Of a DNA stretch of 64,000 nt, positions 1 to 8,424 are shown one piece after another. Every line of letters starts with the position of its first letter. Within the stretch, counting starts at the first letter, position 1. The position numbers and the translations under genes are program-made. Under the pieces are notes generated by a model, which was given only the letters and a program-made list of their open reading frames with translations, had not been told where the DNA came from and ran no database searches. The stretch comes from Bacteroidales bacterium (GTDB taxonomy: Bacteria; Bacteroidota; Bacteroidia; Bacteroidales; GWA2-32-17): contig JABUFC010000001.1 in the NCBI GenBank assembly GCA_013314715.1, forward strand, positions 36,511-100,510, read 5' to 3'.

Positions 1-129
1 ATGCCATTACGTAAATCACATGAAAACCCAGAAGTTCAACTTATTTATCAAGACTTCTTAGGTAAACCACTCGGACATAAATCGCACGATTTGTTGCATA
101 CTCATTACAAACCCAGAAAACGTTACTAA
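1..129 (+). CDS. [FeFe] hydrogenase, C-terminal end (partial)
   Basis: This is the last 42 codons of a gene that begins before the window. The residues show the pattern of the iron-hydrogenase small-subunit domain: SHENP, then a Y-x-x-F-L-G-x-P block, then HDLLHTHY just before the stop. That domain closes HydA and HndD type [FeFe] hydrogenases, which reduce protons or oxidise H2 in the cytoplasm, often with NAD(P)H and ferredoxin. The frame is open from base 1, so the ATG at position 1 is probably internal rather than a start. A hairpin terminator follows 22 bases after the stop. Which hydrogenase subtype it is cannot be told, because the H-cluster domain lies outside the window. Confidence 0.8.
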   Translation: MPLRKSHENPEVQLIYQDFLGKPLGHKSHDLLHTHYKPRKRY

Positions 130-151
130 AATTAGTATTTTTATAAAAAGG

Positions 152-180
152 GCTGCTCATATAAATGGGCAGCTTTTTTT
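152..180. terminator. Rho-independent terminator, probably bidirectional
   Basis: A 9-bp stem (GCTGCTCAT with ATGGGCAGC, one G-T pair) has a 4-base loop and is followed by seven T on the plus strand. A run of A precedes it, giving a T-rich tail on the minus strand too. It lies between the convergent hydrogenase (+) and comEC (-), so it can end both transcripts. Confidence 0.85.
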
Positions 181-254
181 ATTTTATCAATAAGAGTGTT
201 AGGTCTATTATATATAACAAATTGATTTATAATATTATTTGGGTGTTTTATGAT

Positions 255-2396
255 TTATATTTGATAACTCCATGCACCTTTTTCTTTAACAATGTAAATG
301 GAAATATTCGTGTCTTTTAACTTTTTTTTCCAAAAGTTTATTTTCTTTTGAGAACAAGAACTATCAATAATAATTTGCTTGGTATAAACATATTTTAATA
401 GTTTTTGAATGTCTACTTTAGCTTCTTTTTGTAGTATAATAGCATCAACCTTTATGGTTGAATTAAATTTATTTTTAAAAAAGAAATCGTCATTGATAAC
501 TAAAATTTTATATCCATAAAAATTAAAAAAATGCTTTTTTGTGAAAATATTCGGATTATCGATTGTTGTTAGATTAGTAAATAAAAAAGTGGGTGTTAGT
601 TGATGAAATGGCAATATTTTTTCTTGCTCTAATCCCATGCTTATCCAGTGATTTTGGAGAAAAATATGTATATTTTTTTCTTTATATAATTCGGCAAATA
701 ATACATTTTTGGTCCCATTGATAAAATTTAGTGTAGAAACCTGATTGATATTATATACATAAATATTTTTTTGCTGCAGTTGAATGAATTTATTATAGAA
801 AGCTATTAATGAAAAAATGAAAATGGTAAATAATAAATATTTTAAATAATGAATTTTTTTTTGAATTAAATAAACCGTTAGAAATAAGAGAATTAAATAT
901 AAGAGAATAAGCTGAATTTCGTTAACATAAATGTTTGTAATTGTAGCTATCGGTAATTTTTCAATAAATTGTGTGAATCCATTCATAAAAAGAATGAGGT
1001 ATTTCAAGCAAACATTAAAGATTATTGAAATAAATGGTATATTGTAAAATATTAAATTTAGTATAGTTAAGTATATTACAAACGATGTTATAGGAACGAG
1101 TACTATACCCGACAAAAGAAAATATGTAGGGAATTGATGAAAATAATAAAGGGATAAAGGAGTTGTAACAATTTGTGCGGCTATGGTAACACTTATTAAA
1201 TCCCAAATAAATTGAATTATTTGATTTTCGGAATGAAACCAAGCTCGAATTTTAGGTTGAAAATAAACAATCCCAATTACTGCAATATATGATAATTGAA
1301 ATCCTAAATCGAATAATAAAAACGGATTTATGCATAATATAAAAAAGGCAGAAGCTGCTAAAATATTGTAAATATTTGTGTGTCGATTCAATTGTTTTCC
1401 TATTGCAACAAAACTAAACATAGTTGTTGCTCTAACAACGGATGGTGATAATCCTGTAATAAAGGCATAAAACCATAAGAAAATAATAATAAGAAATAAT
1501 TTAACCCATTTTTGCCATGAATTTTTTTTTAGAAAAAATAATATGTATTGAATAATTAAGTAAATAACACCAACATGTAAGCCACTAACCGCTAATATGT
1601 GAGTAGCTCCGGCAGCTACATACGATTGTTTAATTTCACTATCAATTTCGTTTTTATACCCAAGAGTGATGGCCGAAGCAATAGCACTTACTTGATTTGG
1701 TAAATTTAAGTCGTTAAAAATTGCTAATACTTTATTTCGGATATGTTCTGCAAATCTTATTATAGAAAAATTATGTTCCGATGAAATTTTTATCCAATCG
1801 TTTGATTTTAAAAAAGCGGATTGAGCAATAAAATGAAAGGCTAAATATGATTGATAATCAAATTCGTTCGGATTACCTTTGTTTTTAATAGAATCTAAAT
1901 TAGGTTTAAATGCTATAATGTCGCCAATATATAATTTATTAGCATTGCTATCGATATTGATATATAAAATACAATTTCCTTTTGATGGTTTCCATTGATT
2001 TTGAATTTTTATACCTTGAATGTCAATATTAAGTTTTAAAAAATTTGCTTTTTTCTCGGGAGTATTTTTAATAACACCAATAGCAATGCTATTTTTAGAT
2101 TTATTTTCTTTAAATTGATATTGAGGGTATTGTATGCTGGATAAAGTATATGAGCTTATAATTAAAAATATATAAAGTAAAAATCCCCAAAGAATATTAT
2201 TGAATTGTTTATAGGTTTTACTGTTAATGAAATGAAGTATAATAATTCCACAAAATAAGGTAATTAAAAGAATTTCTAAAATTTGAATATTTAAATAAAA
2301 TGGAAAAATTCGAAATGCAAATATTCCAATAATAAATGGAACGATAAGGCGAATAAAGGGATACTCGGCAAAGGGATAATTTTTTTTTAAAAACAT
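255..2396 (-). CDS. comEC: ComEC/Rec2 family DNA uptake channel
   Basis: This 713-residue polytopic membrane protein should form the inner-membrane channel through which single-stranded DNA enters during natural transformation. The N-terminus has two or three membrane segments followed by a soluble ComEC N-terminal domain (about residues 80-200). The competence domain starts near residue 240 with the family block ILAVSGLHVG, followed by many hydrophobic helices to about residue 540. The C-terminal part (about 545-713) sits where other ComEC proteins carry a metallo-beta-lactamase-like domain, but no HxHxDH metal motif is visible. It begins 6 bases after the upstream lipoprotein gene and is last in the era-der operon. 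The family assignment is secure; active transformation is not shown. Confidence 0.9.
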   Translation of the reverse strand: MFLKKNYPFAEYPFIRLIVPFIIGIFAFRIFPFYLNIQILEILLITLFCGIIILHFINSKTYKQFNNILWGFLLYIFLIISSYTLSSIQYPQYQFKENKSKNSIAIGVIKNTPEKKANFLKLNIDIQGIKIQNQWKPSKGNCILYINIDSNANKLYIGDIIAFKPNLDSIKNKGNPNEFDYQSYLAFHFIAQSAFLKSNDWIKISSEHNFSIIRFAEHIRNKVLAIFNDLNLPNQVSAIASAITLGYKNEIDSEIKQSYVAAGATHILAVSGLHVGVIYLIIQYILFFLKKNSWQKWVKLFLIIIFLWFYAFITGLSPSVVRATTMFSFVAIGKQLNRHTNIYNILAASAFFILCINPFLLFDLGFQLSYIAVIGIVYFQPKIRAWFHSENQIIQFIWDLISVTIAAQIVTTPLSLYYFHQFPTYFLLSGIVLVPITSFVIYLTILNLIFYNIPFISIIFNVCLKYLILFMNGFTQFIEKLPIATITNIYVNEIQLILLYLILLFLTVYLIQKKIHYLKYLLFTIFIFSLIAFYNKFIQLQQKNIYVYNINQVSTLNFINGTKNVLFAELYKEKNIHIFLQNHWISMGLEQEKILPFHQLTPTFLFTNLTTIDNPNIFTKKHFFNFYGYKILVINDDFFFKNKFNSTIKVDAIILQKEAKVDIQKLLKYVYTKQIIIDSSCSQKKINFWKKKLKDTNISIYIVKEKGAWSYQI

Positions 2397-2402
2397 AGAT
2401 CA

Positions 2403-2909
2403 TTATGGTGCTAATTTTCTATAGCCACTTCGTTCAATATTTGATTGATGTTGGGCTCTATCGTACATATAAAATACAAATTCGCAGCTATCAATATTAG
2501 TAGGCAAATTAAAGTCCATATTAACTTTTAATGTACATTGCAGAACTTTATTTATTCCTTGAGGTTGTATATATTTAGTTCTAAAGTAAAATGGAGTTTG
2601 AAGGGGAATTAAAACTTGCTGATTTTGAACTCGTTTATATAAATCAATGTAAATATTGTAATAATATTTTGAACCGGGATTAAAGGGAGCTAGTGTATCA
2701 GATGCTTGAAAACCAATGTCACCATCGCCATCAATGAGTGTAAAAATGAGCGTAGCTCTACGAATTTGGTTCCCAAGTTCATCTAATGTGTCTTTTATAG
2801 GAACATCAATAAATTTTATTTGTGGAATTTCAGAAACTTTTTCTGGTTTACGGCAAGCAGTGATTAAAAAAAATACCGAAAATAATATTGTTAAAATTCT
2901 GATAATCAT
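2403..2909 (-). CDS. Small lipoprotein of unknown function
   Basis: This 168-residue protein has a signal peptide ending in a lipobox (LITAC, Cys at residue 19), so it should be a lipid-anchored envelope protein. It contains the block TLIDGDGDIG near residue 65, an acidic turn I recognise from uncharacterised Bacteroidota lipoproteins, and is otherwise rich in beta-strand-like sequence. I do not recognise a function. An in-frame start 31 codons upstream exists, but it would put 31 residues inside der and in front of the signal peptide. The ATG used here lies one base after the der stop codon and begins directly with the signal sequence. It is co-transcribed between der and comEC. Confidence 0.8.
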   Translation of the reverse strand: MIIRILTILFSVFFLITACRKPEKVSEIPQIKFIDVPIKDTLDELGNQIRRATLIFTLIDGDGDIGFQASDTLAPFNPGSKYYYNIYIDLYKRVQNQQVLIPLQTPFYFRTKYIQPQGINKVLQCTLKVNMDFNLPTNIDSCEFVFYMYDRAQHQSNIERSGYRKLAP

Positions 2910-2910
2910 A

Positions 2911-4218
2911 TTATTTTTTTCTAAAATAAATTTCCATTGGACAACCTTCAAAGTTAAATTTTTCTCGAATACTATTTTCAATAAAACGTTTATAGGGTTC
3001 ACGAATATATTGAGGTAAGTTACAATAAAGTGATATAGATGGGTAGGGGGTGGGTAGTTGGGTTACATATTTAATTTTTATATATTTACCTTTATAAGCA
3101 GGTGGTGGAGTTTTTTCTACTAATTCTAAAATAAATTCGTTGAGTTGGTGAGTACTAATTTTACGTTTACGGTTTTCGTATACTTCGATCGCTTTTTCAA
3201 GAATTTGGTGAATACGTTGTTTCTCTATTACAGAAGTAAAAATAATTGGAACATTGGTAAATGGGGCTATACGTTTAAGAATATGGTCGGTAAATTCTTT
3301 ATGGGTATGATTATTTTTTTCTATTAAGTCCCATTTATTTACAACTAAGACAATACCTTTATGATTTCGTTCGATAAGACTAAAAATGTTCATGTCTTGA
3401 GCTTGAATTCCTTCTTGGGCATCGATAAGTAATATGCATACATCAGAATATTCAATTGTTCTAATGGTACGCATAACGGAATAAAATTCGAGATTATCGG
3501 TTACCTTTTGTTTTTTTCTTAATCCTGCAGTGTCAATAAGATAAAAGTTCATACCATACTTATTGTACTTTGTGTAAATAGCATCGCGAGTAGTTCCGGC
3601 AATAGGTGTAACGATGTGTCTTTCTTCGCCCATCAATACATTTAATAGCGAAGATTTGCCAACATTGGGTCTGCCAACAATAGCAATTTTAGGTAAGTCT
3701 TCTACTATCGATTCGTTATGATCTTGAGGTAGAAGTTCCATTACTTTATCTAATAAATCGCCGGTACCACTGCCTGTAATAGCCGAAACAGGATAAACTT
3801 CGCCTAAACCTAAGCTATAATAGACGTGAGTGTCGTATATTTTATCGTAAGTATCTATTTTATTTGCAACTAATAATATTTTTTTATTCGATTTACGAAG
3901 TATTTCTGCCACAGCCCAATCTAAATCGGTAATATCATTGGTGCCATCTACTAAAAATAAAACAACATCGGCTTCGTTTAGGGCAATATGGACTTGTTTG
4001 CGTATTTCTTTTTCAAAAACATCGTCGGAATTTATTATGTAACCGCCTGTATCTATAAGTGTAAATGTTTTTCCATTCCATTCGCAAGTTCCATAATGAC
4101 GATCACGTGTTACGCCTGGCGTTTCGTGTACAATAGCTTGACGACTTTCGGTAAGTCTATTAAAAAAGGTTGATTTTCCTACATTAGGTCTCCCAATAAT
4201 TGCTACTATTCCTGCCAT
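2911..4218 (-). CDS. der: Ribosome biogenesis GTPase Der (EngA)
   Basis: This 435-residue essential GTPase acts in maturation of the 50S ribosomal subunit. Two tandem GTPase domains are visible, each with a P-loop (GRPNVGKST at residues 8-16; GRPNVGKSS near residue 181), a DTGG or DTAG switch II, and an NKxD motif (NKID near 118; NKWD near 292). A C-terminal KH-like domain with basic residues (about 350-435) completes the Der architecture, and the length is normal. It lies 12 bases downstream of era, another ribosome-assembly GTPase, and the two share a promoter upstream of era. Confidence 0.97.
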   Translation of the reverse strand: MAGIVAIIGRPNVGKSTFFNRLTESRQAIVHETPGVTRDRHYGTCEWNGKTFTLIDTGGYIINSDDVFEKEIRKQVHIALNEADVVLFLVDGTNDITDLDWAVAEILRKSNKKILLVANKIDTYDKIYDTHVYYSLGLGEVYPVSAITGSGTGDLLDKVMELLPQDHNESIVEDLPKIAIVGRPNVGKSSLLNVLMGEERHIVTPIAGTTRDAIYTKYNKYGMNFYLIDTAGLRKKQKVTDNLEFYSVMRTIRTIEYSDVCILLIDAQEGIQAQDMNIFSLIERNHKGIVLVVNKWDLIEKNNHTHKEFTDHILKRIAPFTNVPIIFTSVIEKQRIHQILEKAIEVYENRKRKISTHQLNEFILELVEKTPPPAYKGKYIKIKYVTQLPTPYPSISLYCNLPQYIREPYKRFIENSIREKFNFEGCPMEIYFRKK

Positions 4219-4230
4219 ATCGAATGTGTT

Positions 4231-5112
4231 TTATTTATAGATATATCCCAGTCGTTTTAACCATTTAGGATCGTTGCGCCAGTTCTTTAATACTTTTACA
4301 CTTAAATCGAGATATATGCGTGTATCTAAAAAATCTTCAATAGCGATACGGGCTTCGGTTCCAAGTTGTTTAATGGCTTTGCCTTTTTGTCCTATAAGAA
4401 TTGCTTTTTGGCTTTCGCGAGCAACATATATGGTTGCATATATCTTGGTATGTGTTTCTTCTTCAATAAATGAATCAATTACAACTTCGCATGAATAAGG
4501 GATTTCTTGTTCATATAACAGAAATATTTTTTCGCGAATAAATTCACTTACAAAAAAACGAATATTACGATCGGAGAGTGATTCGTTATCAAAATATGGT
4601 TCGTGTTCGGGTAAATACTCAATAATGGTGTCTAATAATTTTTGTGTATTAAAATGATGTAACGATGAAAGTGGTATGACAATGGCATTAGGAAAAAAAT
4701 GTTTCCATTGTTGAATAAGTGTTTCAACTTGTTGCTGAGTTTTTGCTAAGTCAATTTTATTGATTCCTATTATCAAAGGAACTTTAATTTCTGATAATAG
4801 GCTAGGAATGGTGTGTTCGTTTGGATTTTCTTCAATTGTAGTTAAGTATAATAAAATATCGGCATCTTCTATTGCTTCGTTTATAACATCCATCATGCAT
4901 TCCTGAAGCTTATATTTAGGCGAAAGCAATCCAGGAGTGTCTGAAAAAATTATTTGTACATTATTATCATTGTAAAAAGCTTTTATTCGATGTCGGGTAG
5001 TTTGAACTTTAGGGCTAATAATACTTAGTTTTTCGCCAATGATATTGTTCATTAACGATGACTTACCTACATTGGGCTTACCAATAATATTAACAAAACC
5101 AGCTTTGTACAT
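4231..5112 (-). CDS. era: GTPase Era
   Basis: This 293-residue GTPase binds the 3' end of 16S rRNA and helps assemble the 30S subunit. The N-terminal G domain shows the P-loop GKPNVGKSS (residues 11-19), the switch block TTRHR, the switch II motif DTPG and the specificity motif NKID. The C-terminal KH domain (about 200-290) contains the GQKGKAIKQLG loop that grips RNA. It is first in the era-der-lipoprotein-comEC operon. A TAccTTTG -7 box ends 19 bases before the ATG. Confidence 0.97.
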   Translation of the reverse strand: MYKAGFVNIIGKPNVGKSSLMNNIIGEKLSIISPKVQTTRHRIKAFYNDNNVQIIFSDTPGLLSPKYKLQECMMDVINEAIEDADILLYLTTIEENPNEHTIPSLLSEIKVPLIIGINKIDLAKTQQQVETLIQQWKHFFPNAIVIPLSSLHHFNTQKLLDTIIEYLPEHEPYFDNESLSDRNIRFFVSEFIREKIFLLYEQEIPYSCEVVIDSFIEEETHTKIYATIYVARESQKAILIGQKGKAIKQLGTEARIAIEDFLDTRIYLDLSVKVLKNWRNDPKWLKRLGYIYK

Positions 5113-5130
5113 GTATTAATAATAAAGAAA

Positions 5131-5138
5131 CAAAGGTA
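5131..5138 (-). promoter_or_regulatory. Bacteroidota -7 box for the era operon
   Basis: On the minus strand the bases read TACCTTTG, a perfect match to TAnnTTTG. No clear -33 TTG lies at the usual distance. The box ends 19 bases before the era start codon. Confidence 0.6.
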
Positions 5139-5176
5139 ATAAAAAGCTATAAAAATAAAAGTTTAAAAAATGAGTT

Positions 5177-5518
5177 TTATAAGCTTGCTACTTGTTTATC
5201 GTAATTTACTTGAAATTCTATTTTACCTTTTTCGTTATACCAACTCCAAATACCTTTTCTAAAGCCTAGATAATATGAACCCAGTGTTCTGATGGTGCCA
5301 TCTTCGTACCAATTCTTATAGGCACCATGTTTAATTCCGTTGAAATATTCTTGTACAAATTTTATTTGACCTCCTTCGTAATATAATATCTGTTTATGAT
5401 TGGGTTTAATATTTTCGTTAACTGCTAATGTGTCGTTAGTCATTTGTTTTTCGTTTTTTTGAGTATTATTACAACTCCATACGATACATATAAAGGCGAT
5501 TAAATAAAAATATTTCAT
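5177..5518 (-). CDS. MORN-like repeat lipoprotein
   Basis: This is a 113-residue protein with a short signal peptide ending in a lipobox-like IVWSC (Cys at residue 16), so it is probably lipid-anchored. The C-terminal half holds two to three MORN-variant units of the type YY-x-x-GxIK, HGxYKxWYEDGTIR, KGxWxWYNEKGKI (about residues 50-108). Such repeats are common in Bacteroidota surface and toxin-immunity-like proteins, but the function is unknown. A longer frame starts at 5620. It is rejected because a full promoter (5539-5569) lies inside that extension and the signal peptide begins at the ATG at 5518. It stands alone between era and hppA. Confidence 0.75.
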   Translation of the reverse strand: MKYFYLIAFICIVWSCNNTQKNEKQMTNDTLAVNENIKPNHKQILYYEGGQIKFVQEYFNGIKHGAYKNWYEDGTIRTLGSYYLGFRKGIWSWYNEKGKIEFQVNYDKQVASL

Positions 5519-5538
5519 AAGCAACCTTTTTGATTTTT

Positions 5539-5569
5539 CAAATATATGACATAAAATTTTAAAATGCAA
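5539..5569 (-). promoter_or_regulatory. Bacteroidota promoter for the MORN-like lipoprotein
   Basis: On the minus strand, TTTG is followed by a 20-base spacer and TATATTTG, a full match to the TTG-N(19-21)-TAnnTTTG consensus. The -7 box ends 20 bases before the ATG at 5518 and fixes that start. Confidence 0.75.
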
Positions 5570-5712
5570 ATTTTTCTTAAAAAAACTAAAAGGTTTTAGA
5601 CTTTTTGTTTGATGATTCACTTTTTATTAATCGATAAAAATAAGCAATTATAATGTTTAGTTAAATGAAATTCTTGATATTTATATAAATTTATGTTGTT
5701 TAGTATATAATA

Positions 5713-5742
5713 AGAGGCTACCCAAAGGCAGCCTCTCTTTTT
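5713..5742. terminator. Hairpin terminator downstream of hppA
   Basis: A 7-bp stem (AGAGGCT with AGCCTCT) with a 10-base loop lies 26 bases after the hppA stop. The strong T-run follows it on the plus strand (CTTTTTT). On the minus strand, where hppA is transcribed, the tail is only TATTATATA. It probably ends hppA, but the better orientation has no known plus-strand gene upstream. Confidence 0.6.
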
Positions 5743-5761
5743 TATTATTAAACAAAGTGAG

Positions 5762-8182
5762 TTATTTTTCAGGAATACGCATTTTATAAAATGATCGCCA
5801 TACAAAGTATAATGCAATGGCCAAAAGTACATAACCTACATAAGGAGCAATTGTTCTAAAATCGGGTGATATAGCAATCTCCATGGCTAAAAGTCCAAAT
5901 AAAGTTGTAAATTTAATAATGGGATTAAGCGAAACACTTGATGTGTCTTTAAATGGATCGCCAACAGTGTCGCCAACAACGGTTGCAGCATGCAAATCGG
6001 TTCCCTTTTCTTTTAAATCAACTTCAACCACTTTTTTGGCATTGTCCCATGCACCACCCGCATTGGCCATAAATACAGCTTGGAAAAGGCCAAAAATTGC
6101 TATAGAAATTAAATAGCTTACAAAAAACGATGCTGCTGCTGTAGAATGTGCATCGCCAGTACCCGATGGGGCTGAAATAAATGCAAATGCTAAGGCAAAA
6201 GAGAAAATAGCAATAAAAATGTTAATCATACCTTTTTGAGCGTATTGAGTACAGATTTTTACTACTTCTTTTGAGTTTTCGGTCGAAGCACTAAGGCTGG
6301 CGTTAGGGTCAAGGTTAATGTGCTTTTTGATATATTCAACAGCACGATAAGCACCTGTTGTAACAGCTTGTGTCGAAGCACCAGTAAACCAATATACAAC
6401 TGAACCACCTGCTATAAAACCTAAAATAGTCCATGGGTTTAAAATGTTTAAGATTTGTTCAGGTTCAATGTTTAAAACATTTTTAATTACTAATATTAAA
6501 GAGAAAATCATGGTTGTAGCACCCACTACAGCTGTTCCGATAAGTACAGGTTTAGCTGTTGCTTTAAACGTATTTCCAGCGCCGTCGTTTGCTTCGAGGT
6601 AATGCTTAGCTTTTTCAAAATCGGGTTTAAATCCAAAATCTCTTTCAATTTCTTCGCTTATACCTTCTTTCGATTCAATTAGCGAAAGTTCATAAATAGA
6701 TTGTGCGTTATCGGTAACAGGTCCGTAACTGTCAACAGCAATAGTTACAGGTCCCATACCTAAAAAACCAAATGCAACTAAGCCAAACGCGAAAATAGTA
6801 GGATAAGCGGGTATTACGTTTTCTAATCCTGTGTTGCTTGCTACATAAGCAATTGACATTAAAAGAATAAATACCATACCTTGCCAAAAGGCACTAAAAT
6901 TGCCGGCTACAAAGCCCGAAAGGATATTTAACGAGGAGCCACCTTCTTTTGATGCACGTACTACTTCGTTTACATGTTTTGATTTTGGACTGGTAAAAAT
7001 TTTTGTAAATTCAGGAATTAATGCTGCACCTAAAGTACCTGCACTAATAATAACAGATAGAATGACCCATAAATTTTCAGATACAGCACCTAATAAAGTG
7101 CCGGGTCCTATTAAGAAATAGCTTGCTAAAAAGGTTACTAAAATAGAAAAAATGGAGGTTATCCAAACTAAATTGGTTAAGGGAACTTCAAAATCTAAAT
7201 CATCGGTTTTGCTGTAACGTGCTTGAGATATGAAACGGTTAATATAAAATGAAAATACTGAGGTTATAACCATTAAAATACGCATTACAAATATCCATGT
7301 TAATAACTCAGTTTGATAGTCAACATTGGTTATAGCTAAAACAATGAACGATATTAAAGCAACGCCGGTTACACCATAGGTTTCAAAACCATCGGCGGTT
7401 GGTCCTACACTGTCGCCTGCATTATCGCCGGTACAATCGGCAATAACACCAGGATTACGTGGGTCGTCTTCTTTAATGTTGAAAACGATTTTCATTAAGT
7501 CGCTACCAATATCGGCAATTTTTGTAAAAATACCACCGGCTATACGCAAAGCACTTGCACCGAGCGATTCGCCAATAGCAAATCCTACAAAACTAGCACC
7601 GGCTAATTCGCGAGGTACAAACAATAAAATAATCAACATCATAATTAATTCAACTGAAATGAGCATAACACCAATACTCATACCTGCATCGAGGGGGATA
7701 TTTAATAATTTAAGTGGTTTACGTTCTAACGAAGCAAAAGCCATACGGCTGTTAGCAAGGGTGTTCATGCGAATACCAAACCAAGCTACACCATAAGAGC
7801 CTAAAATACCGATGATGGTCCAGAATAAAATAAGTAAAACACCACCAAAGGAACTATGTTGTAAATAACCAAAATAGAAAGTAATAATAGCTGCAACGAT
7901 AAGGAAAAGTACAGCTAAAAATTTACCTTGTTGGAATAAATATGTTCGACATGTTTGGAAAATAATATGGGCAACATCTAACATCGATTTGTGTGCTTTA
8001 ATCTTTTTAACTTTCATAAATTGATAAAGCCCAAATAGCATACCTAACACAGTAACTATAAGACCATAATATAGCAGGCTGTTCTGACGTTCTGCTAATT
8101 CGGGAATTTTTAAATCAGCTTCGCTTCCAGACATGAAAAAAGGACTTAACAAAGCTCCTAATACTAACAGTTTTCGTTTCAT
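5762..8182 (-). CDS. hppA: Membrane-bound ion-pumping pyrophosphatase
   Basis: This 806-residue protein with about 16 membrane helices hydrolyses pyrophosphate and pumps H+ and/or Na+ across the inner membrane. The family blocks are present: the acidic pyrophosphate site around DCTGDNAGDSVGPTADGFE (about 250-268), and the C-terminal VVGDTVGDPFKDTSS and HAATVVGD blocks. The segment GAGNTFKATAK has lysine at about residue 540, where K+-dependent members carry alanine. By the known K+/Lys rule this predicts K+-independent activity, although a divergent branch may not follow the rule. It is somewhat longer than the usual 670-750 residues. Two candidate promoters lie upstream, and it appears to be a single-gene unit. 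Confidence 0.96.
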   Translation of the reverse strand: MKRKLLVLGALLSPFFMSGSEADLKIPELAERQNSLLYYGLIVTVLGMLFGLYQFMKVKKIKAHKSMLDVAHIIFQTCRTYLFQQGKFLAVLFLIVAAIITFYFGYLQHSSFGGVLLILFWTIIGILGSYGVAWFGIRMNTLANSRMAFASLERKPLKLLNIPLDAGMSIGVMLISVELIMMLIILLFVPRELAGASFVGFAIGESLGASALRIAGGIFTKIADIGSDLMKIVFNIKEDDPRNPGVIADCTGDNAGDSVGPTADGFETYGVTGVALISFIVLAITNVDYQTELLTWIFVMRILMVITSVFSFYINRFISQARYSKTDDLDFEVPLTNLVWITSIFSILVTFLASYFLIGPGTLLGAVSENLWVILSVIISAGTLGAALIPEFTKIFTSPKSKHVNEVVRASKEGGSSLNILSGFVAGNFSAFWQGMVFILLMSIAYVASNTGLENVIPAYPTIFAFGLVAFGFLGMGPVTIAVDSYGPVTDNAQSIYELSLIESKEGISEEIERDFGFKPDFEKAKHYLEANDGAGNTFKATAKPVLIGTAVVGATTMIFSLILVIKNVLNIEPEQILNILNPWTILGFIAGGSVVYWFTGASTQAVTTGAYRAVEYIKKHINLDPNASLSASTENSKEVVKICTQYAQKGMINIFIAIFSFALAFAFISAPSGTGDAHSTAAASFFVSYLISIAIFGLFQAVFMANAGGAWDNAKKVVEVDLKEKGTDLHAATVVGDTVGDPFKDTSSVSLNPIIKFTTLFGLLAMEIAISPDFRTIAPYVGYVLLAIALYFVWRSFYKMRIPEK

Positions 8183-8222
8183 AGATTATTTAGTTTTAAA
8201 TTGAATAATTTACAAAATTGTT

Positions 8223-8284
8223 CAAAAATATGTTGTAAAACATAATTTTTGGCAAAAGTAATACTTTTTTGAATATAAATTCAA
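8223..8284 (-). promoter_or_regulatory. Tandem candidate promoters of hppA
   Basis: On the minus strand an upstream site has TTG, a 21-base spacer and TACTTTTG (-7 box at 8253-8260). A second site has TTTG, a 22-base spacer and TATTTTTG (-7 box at 8223-8230). Both match the Bacteroidota consensus. They would give leaders of roughly 65 and 35 bases. Confidence 0.6.
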
Positions 8285-8365
8285 TATTCTAAAAAATATT
8301 TTTACTCTAAGTAATTAATAACTCTAAATTTAAAAAGTATGTTCTATATAATCATTTATATCAAT

Positions 8366-8397
8366 AAAAGCCGTCTATTTTGTTTTAGACGGCTTTA
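8366..8397 (-). terminator. Terminator of the SprB-repeat gene
   Basis: An 8-bp perfect stem (GCCGTCTA with TAGACGGC) with an 8-base loop lies 28 bases after the stop at 8425. On the minus strand it is followed by TTTTATT. Confidence 0.8.
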
Positions 8398-8424
8398 TAT
8401 TAAAGATTTTATAGGCTTGAAAGT

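Noticed and set aside
2403..3002. Longer start for the small lipoprotein (31 extra codons)
   Set aside because: The extension lies inside der and precedes the signal peptide; the ATG one base after the der stop begins exactly with the lipoprotein signal.
2716..3018. 100-codon plus-strand open frame opposite der and the lipoprotein gene
   Set aside because: Antisense shadow of two well-supported genes, with no promoter or conserved motif.
5617..5832. 71-codon minus-strand open frame over the end of hppA
   Set aside because: Overlaps hppA and the terminator hairpin, has low-complexity composition and no recognisable product.
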